A stretch of 16,480 nucleotides of DNA. Origin: DASQDT01 sp036380435. GTDB taxonomy: Bacteria; Acidobacteriota; Blastocatellia; Pyrinomonadales; Pyrinomonadaceae. Every line of letters starts with the position of its first letter. Position 1 is the first letter of the stretch. Below the pieces are notes generated by a model. The model was given only the letters and a program-made list of their open reading frames with translations, ran no database searches and was not told the origin of the DNA. Below are positions 1 to 7,206 of the stretch, in pieces. Made by a program: the position numbers and the translations under genes. Location: the NCBI GenBank assembly GCA_036380435.1, contig DASVES010000210.1:1-16480 (forward strand), read 5' to 3'.

Positions 1-78
1 CACGTCGATCAGCAGCAGGTCGTCGCCGCGCCCCTTGCGCTCCGCAAACTCCGCCGGAGTTATCGTCGAGTAGTCCAA
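1..78 (-). CDS. Rhodanese-like domain protein, N-terminal fragment (runs off window)
   Basis: The first 26 codons read MDYSTITPAEFAERKGRG, then DDLLLIDV up to the window edge. An opening of the form 'I(T/S)PxEh..R......llIDV' is typical of rhodanese-homology domains, which transfer sulfane sulfur through an active-site Cys about 60 residues further on, outside this window. The start is a TTG at 76-78. It is chosen because a near-perfect Shine-Dalgarno sequence (GGAGGTGA, minus strand, 86-93) lies 7 nt upstream. The gene has its own intergenic leader behind the terminator at 153-179, so it is probably separate from the blaR1 operon. The catalytic Cys, and therefore activity, cannot be assessed here. 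Confidence 0.7.
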   Translation of the reverse strand, partial: MDYSTITPAEFAERKGRGDDLLLIDV

Positions 79-85
79 ACGCCTG

Positions 86-93
86 TCACCTCC
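86..93 (-). promoter_or_regulatory. Strong ribosome binding site of the rhodanese gene
   Basis: On the minus strand this reads GGAGGTGA, 7 nt before the TTG start at 78. It is an 8-nt match to the anti-Shine-Dalgarno sequence and is the reason for accepting the TTG start. Confidence 0.75.
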
Positions 94-152
94 GCGCCCA
101 AAGCTACCAACCCGTTCGTGAGAACGCAAACCGTGTGCGCCTGAAAGAGGAA

Positions 153-179
153 GGGCGACGCTTCACGGAAGCGTCGCCC
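153..179 (-). terminator. Hairpin terminator after the blaR1-like gene
   Basis: A perfect 11-bp stem (153-163 with 169-179) encloses a 5-nt loop. On the minus strand it is followed by the pyrimidine-rich TTCCTCTTTC. It lies 45 nt past the blaR1 stop and before the rhodanese gene, as expected for a rho-independent terminator. The T-tract is interrupted by C residues, so termination strength is uncertain. Confidence 0.7.
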
Positions 180-223
180 ACACGGCGAAGTTTTTGTCCG
201 GTGCGGCCTCTTCTGCGGCCTCT

Positions 224-2305
224 TCAGTCGCGTGTCTGCTTGCGCTCCTCGGGCGGAAGGCCCTCGCCCTTGCTGAACTGCCGCATGTAGGGCGGCAGGT
301 AAGGCTCCCGTCGGAGCGCGCCGTTCTTCGTGTAGCCCCAACGCTGGAGCCACGAGACGCCCCACTCGCCCGTGTACGTCTCCGGCTGCGTGTAGGCTTC
401 GTCCCGGATGGCCTCGTCGAGCGTGACGAAGCGGTAGCCGCGCCGCTTGAGCATCGACGCCAGCTCGTCGAATTGGTCGGCGACGACGGGACTCGTCGTC
501 AGCATCAACACCTGCGGTATCTCGCGCCCGAACACGTCGCGCGAAAGCCCCTCGTAGAACTCCATCATCCGCTCCATGTAGGGGACATACTCGTCGGCCA
601 CGCGGCGGGCCGTCTCCGCGTCGTTGCGCCGCAGCGCCTCCTGATGGGCGTTGGCGAAGAGGAAGTCGAGGCTGTCGATGGTCACGGGGTGGACGCTGTA
701 GCCGCGCCCCTTGAGGAACTCCGCGGCGGCGCGTTTGGTCTCGGCGTCCGGCCCCGTGTTGAGGTAAGGGTAGCTGAACCAGCGCAACTTTTGGTCACGC
801 TCGCCGAGCAGTCGGCGCAGCAGCGACTCGCCGCGAACGACGTTCTCCTGCCACGCGTCGAGCGGCGTGTCGTAGAGATTCATGTGGCGGTAGGTCTGGT
901 TGCCGAGTTCGTGCCCGGCGTCGAGCCACGCGCGCAACAGATCGACGCGCGCCTCGCGGACGCGATTGTCTTCGCTACCGAGTTGCCCCTCGCCGACGAA
1001 GCCGACCGCGCGAATCTGGTGTGCGTCCATGTCAGCCAAAAGCTTCTTCGTCGCCTTCCGCGTCGTCTCGATGGAGTTCAACTGTGGGCGGAAGCTCGGG
1101 ACGGCGACGAACGTGACGGCGACCGTGCGGCCCGAGGCAGCCGCGTCGCCGCCTTCAATCATCTGTTCGTCAAGGATGGCGGCGCCGCTCGCGGCGTGTT
1201 GCGCGCCGGCGTAGACGCAGGCGAGGGCGAGGAGCGCGAGGCCCGAGGCGGCGAGCGGCGTGAGCCGTCGCGGCGCGGGAGCGATGGGCGGCGCGCCGAT
1301 GAGACGGCGGACACGCGCGACGAGCGATGCGCCGTCCGCGCCGACGGCGAGACTGACCGGGGACGACGAGCCGACGCCCGCGCGCAGATGTTCGAGCGTG
1401 GCGAGGGCGCGGGCGTAAGAGAGAGCGCCGCCCACGGTAGCCGCCACGGCCATGTCGTCGCACGCGTGCTCGCGCTCGGCCCTCACCTGCCGCGAGACCC
1501 ACCACGCCGCCGGGTGGTAGAACAGCAAAGTCTCGGCCGCCGATTGGAGCAGGTTGACGAGATAGTCGTGACGACGGACGTGCGCCAGCTCGTGCGCGAT
1601 GAGTGCTTCGAGCTGTTGCGTGCTCAGACCCGAGAGCGCGCTCGCGGGGACGAGGATCACGGGCTTGAGCCAGCCGACGAGCGTCGGCACCTCGACGAGC
1701 GCCGACTCGCACAGGCGGACGGCGCGGCGCACCCCCAACTGGAGGCGGAGGCGGGCGAGCGACTCCTCCCAGACCGCCCCTAACGGCCTGGCGCCCTGTC
1801 GCTTGAGTCGCCCGGCGACCCGCCAGCCGCCGTAAAGTTTTACTGTGTGGACGAGCACGCCGAGGAGCCAGAATACGACGAGCCAGCGCACGGCGGGCGC
1901 GACGCCGCGTGCCGTCCACCAGCGCGCGGGCGCACTCGCGGAGGTCGAGCCGGCCGTCGCGCCGCCTGCCTCGTGTAAGCGTCTCCTGTATCCGTCGTCG
2001 CCGTCGGACGCGGACTGCCCAGCTTCAAGCGCGGCCCACGTCGCTTCAGACGAACGCGCGGAAGCGCCGCCCGCGGCCGACCTTGCGTCGAGGTGGACGA
2101 AGGTCAACGCGGGCGCGGCGAGCATCGCGGCGAGCGCAGCGGCGCCGGCCGCGTAACGCGCCGAGGCCGAGGCGCGGCGCAGTGCGGAGAGCGCGCACGC
2201 GAGGAGCAGCGCGACGAGCGCCCCCTGCCAGACGGAGTGGAGCAGCGCCCACCCCATGTTCTCGACGAAGTTCTGTGCGAAGTTCATTTCCGTTAAAGAC
2301 ATCAC
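224..2305 (-). CDS. BlaR1-like M56 sensor protease with a degenerate NodB (polysaccharide deacetylase) sensor domain
   Basis: This 693-residue membrane protein has the BlaR1/MecR1 plan. Hydrophobic segments lie near residues 18-40, 50-73, 138-158 and 348-367. An M56 zinc-protease domain sits between segments 3 and 4, with HELAH at 238-242 and EREHACDD at 277-284. In this family the protease acts in the cytoplasm and leads to loss of the BlaI repressor, while the C-terminal domain is extracytoplasmic and senses the signal. Here that domain (about 393-655) is not penicillin-binding. It resembles NodB deacetylases (GHELGN, GYRFVTLDEA, SWLQRW), but the catalytic motifs have changed: TFDD is TFVA (398-401), NHTYSH is NQTYRH (469-474), and the usual RxPF/Y and LLLH motifs are SYPY (511-514) and LMLT (600-603). 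It is therefore probably a binding rather than catalytic domain. The start overlaps the blaI stop. GTG at 2305 is used here; ATG at 2302 (TGATG overlap) is equally possible. Confidence 0.9.
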   Translation of the reverse strand: MMSLTEMNFAQNFVENMGWALLHSVWQGALVALLLACALSALRRASASARYAAGAAALAAMLAAPALTFVHLDARSAAGGASARSSEATWAALEAGQSASDGDDGYRRRLHEAGGATAGSTSASAPARWWTARGVAPAVRWLVVFWLLGVLVHTVKLYGGWRVAGRLKRQGARPLGAVWEESLARLRLQLGVRRAVRLCESALVEVPTLVGWLKPVILVPASALSGLSTQQLEALIAHELAHVRRHDYLVNLLQSAAETLLFYHPAAWWVSRQVRAEREHACDDMAVAATVGGALSYARALATLEHLRAGVGSSSPVSLAVGADGASLVARVRRLIGAPPIAPAPRRLTPLAASGLALLALACVYAGAQHAASGAAILDEQMIEGGDAAASGRTVAVTFVAVPSFRPQLNSIETTRKATKKLLADMDAHQIRAVGFVGEGQLGSEDNRVREARVDLLRAWLDAGHELGNQTYRHMNLYDTPLDAWQENVVRGESLLRRLLGERDQKLRWFSYPYLNTGPDAETKRAAAEFLKGRGYSVHPVTIDSLDFLFANAHQEALRRNDAETARRVADEYVPYMERMMEFYEGLSRDVFGREIPQVLMLTTSPVVADQFDELASMLKRRGYRFVTLDEAIRDEAYTQPETYTGEWGVSWLQRWGYTKNGALRREPYLPPYMRQFSKGEGLPPEERKQTRD

Positions 2306-2688
2306 TCGCCCCCCTCCAGTTCGTCCAGCACCGCGCGAATCTGTTCGAGTTCTTCGGCCGAGGCGCGCTTCGACGAGAGCACCTGCATGACGAGACTCGT
2401 GGCCGAGCCTTCAAAGGCCCGGTCGAGTAAGTCGCCGAGCAGTTGCGCCTGCGTCTCCTCGCGCGCGAGCCGCGCCTCGTAGACGTGTGCGCGCTGCTCC
2501 TCGTTGCGACTGACCAGTCCCTTCTCGGCCATGATCTGCATGAGCTTGAGGACGGTCGTGTAGACGGTCGGGTGCGTGGCGGCCAGCGCCTCGTGCACCT
2601 CGCGCACGGTCGAAGGGCCGCGCCGCCAGAGCACGCGCAGAATCTGCAACTCGGTGTCGGTCGGTCTCGGTGTCTCTCGCTTCGGCAT
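2302..2688 (-). CDS. blaI: BlaI/MecI/CopY-family transcriptional repressor
   Basis: This winged-helix repressor of about 128 residues has the family core TDTELQILRVLWRRGPSTVR, followed by a recognition region with HPTVYTTVLKLMQIM and a C-terminal dimerisation half. That matches the length and order of BlaI/MecI proteins, which bind dyads as dimers and are inactivated when the partner M56 protease is triggered. ATG at 2688 is preferred because GAGAGGA lies about 10 nt upstream; a TTG at 2694 would add two residues but is only 4 nt from that sequence. The gene is translationally coupled to the sensor-protease gene. Two dyads at its promoter (2731-2767) indicate autorepression. No beta-lactamase gene is present, so 'blaI' is a family label and does not imply antibiotic resistance. 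Confidence 0.93.
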   Translation of the reverse strand: MPKRETPRPTDTELQILRVLWRRGPSTVREVHEALAATHPTVYTTVLKLMQIMAEKGLVSRNEEQRAHVYEARLAREETQAQLLGDLLDRAFEGSATSLVMQVLSSKRASAEELEQIRAVLDELEGGE

Positions 2689-2726
2689 GGACAAAGAATC
2701 CTCTCCCGGACAGGGTGAACGGCACC

Positions 2727-2753
2727 ATACTACGAAGTCTTTCGTATTGTCAA
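2727..2753 (-). promoter_or_regulatory. Predicted promoter of the blaI-blaR1 operon
   Basis: On the minus strand a perfect TTGACA (2748-2753) is followed 15 bp later by TAGTAT (2727-2732, 4 of 6 matches to TATAAT). The spacing is short but usable, and the elements are interleaved with the two operator dyads. The interval 2768-2901 behind it, up to the next gene, shows no convincing feature. Confidence 0.6.
2731..2746. promoter_or_regulatory. Operator dyad 1 of the blaI-like promoter
   Basis: The sequence is TACGAA-GTCT-TTCGTA, a perfect 6-bp dyad with a 4-bp spacer. It lies in the spacer and -10 region of the predicted promoter. BlaI/MecI repressors bind dyads of about this size. The sequence differs from the staphylococcal TACA/TGTA site, so the match is by architecture and location. 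Confidence 0.7.
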
Positions 2754-2767
2754 CGAAAACGTTCGTA
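2752..2767. promoter_or_regulatory. Operator dyad 2 of the blaI-like promoter
   Basis: The sequence AACGAA-AACG-TTCGTA keeps the ACGAA-N4-TTCGT core of dyad 1, with one outer base changed. The centres of the two dyads are 21 bp apart, about two helical turns, so two repressor dimers would sit on the same face. The dyad overlaps the upstream edge of the -35 element. Confidence 0.65.
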
Positions 2768-2901
2768 GTTCCGCCGAGGCGGACGAATAGAAGTTAATAA
2801 TGATCGTTTTTGGAAAAGCTCGTCACTTGAATGTGGGGAGCAGCCATTCACCGCGGAGGCGCCGCAGGAAGCGGAGTTCGCGCCGCAGGCTTGAGCGACG
2901 T

Positions 2902-3822
2902 TCAACCGGCCGCGCGGCTGAGGCGCGAGGCGATGACCTTCGCGGCCGTGGCGCCCGCGCCGACCGCTCCACTCACGGTCGGCGCGAGCGGGTTCGACAC
3001 GTCGCCGATGGCGAAGACGTTCTCCACACTCGTCTCCTGCCGCGCATCGACGCGGACGTAGCCGCGCGCGTCCACGTCGAGCTGGCTACGGAAAAGCTCC
3101 GTGTTCGGATCGACGCCGATGCGGACGAGCACGCCGCCGACGGCCATCTGGAAGGGCTTGATGGCGCCGCGCCGCATGATTTCGACGGCCTCCACCTGCT
3201 CGAAGCCGATGACGCGCAGAAGATTCGCGCCCGTAAACACCGTGATGCAATGCTCGCCGCGCAGGCGCTCGACGAAGCCGGGCCGGGCCGAGAGTTTTTC
3301 GCCGCGGTGGACGAGCGTCACCGTGGGGCAGACCTCGGCGAGCAGCAGGGCGTTCTCGGCCGCCGCGTCGCCGCCGCCGACGACGCACACGTCGCGCCCC
3401 GCGACCACGTCGCGGTCGCGCTGCCCCGACTCGATCACCCCGCGCCCACGCAACTCCTCCTCGCCCGGCACGCCGAGACGCCTGCGCCTGACGCCCGTCG
3501 CAACGACAAGGGCGATTGAACGCAACTCCTCACCGCTCCCGAGCCTGACGCGCTTCGCCCGCAGGTCAACCTCTTCAATCCGAACTTGCGTCCACAAATC
3601 AAAATCCCTGTCGCTCACCTGCGCGGCGAACAACTCGCGCAGCTCGCGCCCGTCCTCCGCCTCCACGCCCAGATGATTCTTAACAGGATTGTAGACCCAC
3701 AGCAGTTGCCCGCCGACCTCCTCCTCCTGCTCCAGCACGAGCGTGTCGAGGCCCAACTCGTCGCACCACATCGCACACGAGAGTCCGGCCGGGCCGGCGC
3801 CGATGATGATCACGTCGTGCAT
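2902..3822 (-). CDS. Thioredoxin-reductase-like NAD(P)H/FAD oxidoreductase lacking the CxxC pair
   Basis: This 306-residue flavoprotein has the two-Rossmann plan of low-molecular-weight thioredoxin reductases. It shows FAD-binding GAGPAG at 8-13, GGQLLWVYNP at 38-47, ATG at 108-110, NAD(P)-binding VVGGGDAAAE at 147-156, VHRGEKLSA at 171-179 and a C-terminal FAD motif AIGDVSNP at 271-278. The redox-active CATC, which normally lies just before the second Rossmann motif, is replaced by ESGQ at 131-134. The protein therefore cannot use the standard dithiol mechanism. It may reduce a ferredoxin or another partner, or be a diverged reductase; the substrate is unknown. The ATG at 3822 has no Shine-Dalgarno sequence, and the region where one would lie is occupied by a heptad repeat array. 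It follows the FMN reductase gene by 92 nt. Confidence 0.88.
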   Translation of the reverse strand: MHDVIIIGAGPAGLSCAMWCDELGLDTLVLEQEEEVGGQLLWVYNPVKNHLGVEAEDGRELRELFAAQVSDRDFDLWTQVRIEEVDLRAKRVRLGSGEELRSIALVVATGVRRRRLGVPGEEELRGRGVIESGQRDRDVVAGRDVCVVGGGDAAAENALLLAEVCPTVTLVHRGEKLSARPGFVERLRGEHCITVFTGANLLRVIGFEQVEAVEIMRRGAIKPFQMAVGGVLVRIGVDPNTELFRSQLDVDARGYVRVDARQETSVENVFAIGDVSNPLAPTVSGAVGAGATAAKVIASRLSRAAG

Positions 3823-3825
3823 GAA

Positions 3826-3911
<86 letters not shown>

Positions 3912-3914
3912 GCT

Positions 3915-4511
3915 TCATTTCCGGTAGCGTGCCGCGAAGGTGTGCGGCTCGTCGAGTGCGACGAGGTCGCGGGCGAACTGTTCGCGGATGAGGGAGCCGT
4001 AGACGACGGTGTCGCGGGCGAGCATGCGGAGGCGTCGCTCGACGGCGGGGCGGGAGACGTTGCCCTCGGCGTCGAAGTCCTCGTCGCCGTGGATGGCGAC
4101 GCCGTAGGGGAGGCTCCAGCCGTAGCACTGGCGCACGGCCGTGCGCATCTGATCCATGACGGTGAGACCCTTCTCGTGCGAGGCGCAGAGATAGCCGAAG
4201 ACCTTGCCGGCGAACTCGGTCCAGAAGTAGTCGAGGAAATTCTTCATCGCGCCCGACATCGAGCCGTGATAGTCGGGCGAGGCGAGGACGAAGGCGCCGG
4301 CCCAGTTGACGGCCTCCGCCGCGCCGGCGACTGAGGCGGCGTCTTTCGCGCCGTCGGGCCGATACATCGGAAGGTCGAGCGCGTGCAGGTCGAGCAATTG
4401 TGTCTCGGCCCCGCGCTCGCGCGCCGCTTCGAGCACGAGGTCGAGCGCGCGGCGGCTGCGCGAGTGCTCGCGCATGCTGCCCGACACGCCAAGTATTTTT
4501 ACTGTCGCCAC
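3915..4511 (-). CDS. NADPH-dependent FMN reductase family flavoprotein
   Basis: This 198-residue protein has the flavodoxin-like fold of the NADPH-dependent FMN/quinone reductase family. It shows the FMN-phosphate loop GSMREHS at 11-17 after a beta strand (KILGVS), and the isoalloxazine-facing motif SPDYHGSMSGAMKNFLDY at 78-95. Members are cytosolic, often dimeric, and transfer hydride from NADPH through FMN to quinones, azo compounds, metals or free flavin; the substrate here is undetermined. Translation starts at GTG (4511-4509), with GGAG about 9 nt upstream. It lies 59 nt after the DUF3828-like gene in the same direction. The stop codon is 3 nt from heptad element 1. Confidence 0.92.
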   Translation of the reverse strand: MATVKILGVSGSMREHSRSRRALDLVLEAARERGAETQLLDLHALDLPMYRPDGAKDAASVAGAAEAVNWAGAFVLASPDYHGSMSGAMKNFLDYFWTEFAGKVFGYLCASHEKGLTVMDQMRTAVRQCYGWSLPYGVAIHGDEDFDAEGNVSRPAVERRLRMLARDTVVYGSLIREQFARDLVALDEPHTFAARYRK

Positions 4512-4570
4512 CGGATGAGTCTCCGTCCGTTTCTTTTGTACTGCTCGCTCTTCGGGCGCGCACGCGCGCC

Positions 4571-5101
4571 TCAGCCCGACTGCTTGAGTTGGCCGCGCAG
4601 TGACTGGCCGTCGGGGTAGCGGATGTCGTCGATTCTCCAGACGCCGCGCGTCCGCGTCAGCTCGATGCGCAGCGTCCGCCGCTCGACGGTCTTGCCCTTG
4701 TCCGCCCAGCGGAGCAGCACGCTCACCGTGGCGCGGCCGCCGCCCGCGCTCGCGTGGCCCACGGAGAAATCGGCCGGCCCCTCCTGCGAGTCGGTGAACG
4801 GGTCGCCGTTGAAGTAGGGCGCTTCATCGGCCGGCGCCGGCTTCCGCACTTCCCTCAGCAACGCGTTGTAGAGAGAGGGCTCGAACCATTGCCGGCGGCG
4901 CTTCAGGCCCGCTTCGTCGAAGCAACACTGGCGGCGCGCGAAGTGGTCATTGTAGAAAGTGCGGACGACCGACGCGGCCTGCGCCGCGCCGCCGCTTTTT
5001 TGCGACGCCGTCGCGCCGTGGGCCGGGGCTGCTTCCTGCGTCGCCGCGAAGACGATGAGGAGCGTCGCCGGCAACAGGACGCGCAACATGATTTTCGTCA
5101 T
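4571..5101 (-). CDS. Secreted DUF3828-like protein
   Basis: This protein of about 176 residues begins with a typical signal peptide (MTKIMLRVLLPATLLIVFA followed by Ala-rich residues). The mature part contains VVRTFYNDHFARRQCCFDEA, then RRQWFEPSLYNALLREV and PYFNGDPFTDSQEGP. These are features I associate with DUF3828-type periplasmic proteins, whose function is unknown, and the assignment is from memory of the family. Two adjacent Cys (QCC) are present. The C-terminal half (RATVSVLLRWADKG, then RTLRIELTRTRGVWRIDDIRY) resembles an NTF2-like beta sheet. ATG at 5101 is preferred because GGAG lies 8 nt upstream; an ATG at 5107 (two residues longer) is only 2 nt from it. The gene follows the methyltransferase gene by about 30 nt. 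Confidence 0.8.
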   Translation of the reverse strand: MTKIMLRVLLPATLLIVFAATQEAAPAHGATASQKSGGAAQAASVVRTFYNDHFARRQCCFDEAGLKRRRQWFEPSLYNALLREVRKPAPADEAPYFNGDPFTDSQEGPADFSVGHASAGGGRATVSVLLRWADKGKTVERRTLRIELTRTRGVWRIDDIRYPDGQSLRGQLKQSG

Positions 5102-5133
5102 CCTCATATCTCCGGCTTCACCCGCCCGGCCGC

Positions 5134-5766
5134 TCAGGCCGCGGGGCGGCGCGCGATGATCTCGGCCGACGGCCGCCTGTGTTCGCCCGCGTCTTCGTCG
5201 CGCCCTTCGGTCTCATGGTAGTGCAGAATCTCCCAGCCGCGAAACTGTTCGCGAAGCTCTTCGGGGCGGAGCAGAAAGTCGGGATTAGCGGGCCGCGCCG
5301 ATGGGTGTTCGTCCACGGTGTGAATCGCGGCGACGAAGAGGCCGCCACGCCGAAGGCCGGCGCGCATGGCTCGGAAGAGGTCGCGCTGGAGGTAGTAAAA
5401 GTCGCAGACGAGCTGGTAGGCGTCCGGCTCGATTGTGAACTCGCCGCGCGCGAGGTCGGCGACGCGCGCGTCCAAATCGAGCCCACGCGCGCGCGCGCGG
5501 TCAAGCGTCATCTCGATGCCGACACGCGAAGCATCGACGGCCGTGACGCGGAAGCCGCGCGCGGCAAGGACCAGTGCGTGTCGCCCTGCGCCGCACGCCA
5601 CGTCGAGCGCGCGCTGTGGCGTCGTCTTCAAAGACGAAGCGGCAGCAGCCGGCGAGTCCTCCTCCAGCGCGAAATCATCGACGGCGCGCACGAGCAGCCG
5701 CGAGGCTTCAGCGGAGGCGTGCTCGCCGCGCAGGTAACGCTCGTCCCACCTGTCGGCGTCGCTCAT
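5134..5766 (-). CDS. Class I SAM-dependent methyltransferase
   Basis: This 210-residue protein has the SAM-binding motif I LDVACGAGRH at 54-63, motif II VTAVDAS at 74-80 and a later Rossmann strand RRGGLFVAAI. The opening WDERYLRGEHAS resembles the small TehB/thiopurine-like methyltransferases. The substrate cannot be deduced. The start is the ATG at 5766, because the N-terminal WDERY motif follows directly; an in-frame upstream extension to 5943 is Arg/Pro-rich, overlaps the foldase gene and is not credible. The gene lies 28 nt downstream of the parvulin gene, and no strong ribosome binding site is visible. A low-complexity insert (EEDSPAAAASSLKT) precedes motif I. Confidence 0.88.
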   Translation of the reverse strand: MSDADRWDERYLRGEHASAEASRLLVRAVDDFALEEDSPAAAASSLKTTPQRALDVACGAGRHALVLAARGFRVTAVDASRVGIEMTLDRARARGLDLDARVADLARGEFTIEPDAYQLVCDFYYLQRDLFRAMRAGLRRGGLFVAAIHTVDEHPSARPANPDFLLRPEELREQFRGWEILHYHETEGRDEDAGEHRRPSAEIIARRPAA

Positions 5767-5794
5767 CACGCGCGTTCGGCGCCGCCCGCGGCCC

Positions 5795-7129
5795 TCACCG
5801 CTGCGGGTTGGCGGGAGGGACTGGCACTGCGCCGCCTGATGCCGGGGGCGCGCCGAGCGACGGCATCTGGTTCGGGGGCGGCGTCGGGGCCGTGACCTTG
5901 AAGTCTTCGGCGAGGCGGACGCCCGCGCGCTTGACCAAATCATCGACGAACGCCTGCCGCTTCTCTTCCTGGACCGCGGTCTTCGCCTGCTCGCGCGTGA
6001 TCCCGCCGGTGGGGCCGCCCTTCTGCTTATCGGTTGACGTGATGAGGACGTGGCGCGCGCGCACCTGCTCTTCAGGCTGGGCGCCCGGCGTCGTCGGCTC
6101 CTGCGTGCGCCGGCCTTCGTTCTTGATGACGTGGTAGCCGAAGTCGGTCTCGACCACGTCGCTGATCTGGTCGGCCTGAAGCGCGAAGACGGCGTCCTCG
6201 AAAGCCTTGACCATCCGGCCGCGGCCGAACCACCCGAGGCTGCCGCCGCTCTTCTTCGCCCCCGGCTCGGTGGAGTACTCGCGCGCGAGGCCGGCGAAGT
6301 CTTCGCCGGCGCGGGCGCGTCGGAGCACGTCCTCGGCCGTCTTGCGCGCGTCCTCGCCGCTCATCTGCCGCTTGGCGAGGAAGGCGTCGATCTCCTGTTC
6401 GGTGGGCGTGAAGCTCTCCGCCTTCTCCTTGAGGAAGGTCTCGGCCAGCATCCCCGACTGTTGCACTTCGACCGAGAGAGCCACGCGGCGTTCGCGCGCG
6501 AATCCCGACTCCTCGGCCTTGCGCGCGGCCAGCATGAGCCGCCCCCACTCGCCCTTCATGCGGTCCTTCTGCTCCTGCGGGAGATCGCCCGGCGGCATGC
6601 TGCCGAGCGACTGCACTGTCTGCAAGTCCTGCTCGAACCTCTCGGCCGTGCCCGGCTCCTTGAGGAACGCATCGACATCGGCCTGCGCGACGATCTGTTC
6701 GGGAGAGACGCCCGCCTCCCGCTGCTGGCGCACGTAGCTCTGCGCCAGCGCGACCGCGCGCGTCAGCTCCAGCCGCTGCTTCATCTCCGGCCGGTCGGCG
6801 ACGCCGTTCTTCCGGGCCTCGTCGGAGACGGCCAGAAGCTCGGCCACGTCGTCAACGAACTCCTTGCGCTGCTCCGCATCGGTCGCCAGCAGCGCGCGCT
6901 GCTGCGGCGGCAGCACCGTCTCGGCGAGGAGCGCCATGTCGTCGGCGTTGTAACGCAGTGCGCCGCTGCCCGAAGCGCCGCCGCCGACCCCGGAGTCGCA
7001 CGCGGCGCTGAAGAGGCAGGCGGCGATGAAGAGGATGAGGAGGGCGGCGGTGGACGCGGCGCGCGGCGCGCGACTCTGTGTAGTGGGCCGCGCGGCGGCG
7101 CGTGCGGCGAGCGTTTCGAATGTTTGCAT
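5795..7129 (-). CDS. Parvulin-type peptidyl-prolyl isomerase lipoprotein (PpiC/SurA-like foldase)
   Basis: With the start at 7129 this is a 444-residue lipoprotein. A positively charged N-region is followed by LLILFIAACLFSAAC, with lipobox Cys at 44 and Asp at +2. An alpha-helical SurA_N-like region follows, then the parvulin core at about 263-338 (GGSLGWFGRGRMVKAFEDA, DFGYHVIK). Parvulins catalyse proline isomerisation and assist folding of exported proteins at the membrane. The first beta strand with its conserved His, normally 'RARHILI' before the core, is absent there; VRARHVLIT occurs after the core at 356-364. The tail is Pro-rich. An in-frame ATG at 7210 forms an ATGA overlap with the upstream gene, but it would put about 54 residues ahead of the hydrophobic segment and has no ribosome binding site. 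AGGGA about 11 nt before 7129 supports the shorter start. Confidence 0.88.
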   Translation of the reverse strand: MQTFETLAARAAARPTTQSRAPRAASTAALLILFIAACLFSAACDSGVGGGASGSGALRYNADDMALLAETVLPPQQRALLATDAEQRKEFVDDVAELLAVSDEARKNGVADRPEMKQRLELTRAVALAQSYVRQQREAGVSPEQIVAQADVDAFLKEPGTAERFEQDLQTVQSLGSMPPGDLPQEQKDRMKGEWGRLMLAARKAEESGFARERRVALSVEVQQSGMLAETFLKEKAESFTPTEQEIDAFLAKRQMSGEDARKTAEDVLRRARAGEDFAGLAREYSTEPGAKKSGGSLGWFGRGRMVKAFEDAVFALQADQISDVVETDFGYHVIKNEGRRTQEPTTPGAQPEEQVRARHVLITSTDKQKGGPTGGITREQAKTAVQEEKRQAFVDDLVKRAGVRLAEDFKVTAPTPPPNQMPSLGAPPASGGAVPVPPANPQR

Positions 7130-7206
7130 GTTCGGATTAATCCCTCGCGCGTCGGCTCGGCGCGCGAACGTCCCCCGGCGGGGCGTCGGCGCGCGCGCCG
7201 TGCGCG

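Noticed and set aside
194..1783. 529-residue open frame on the plus strand antisense to the blaR1-like gene
   Set aside because: Low-complexity Arg/Ala/Glu-rich product with no motif. The minus-strand frame encodes clear M56 and NodB-like signatures, so this is a GC-driven shadow.
224..2688. Beta-lactam resistance operon
   Set aside because: No beta-lactamase or penicillin-binding protein gene is in the window, and the sensor domain is NodB-like rather than penicillin-binding.
5767..5943. N-terminal extension of the methyltransferase frame to 5943
   Set aside because: Arg/Pro-rich, overlaps the 3' end of the foldase gene, and the family begins near MSDADRWDERY.
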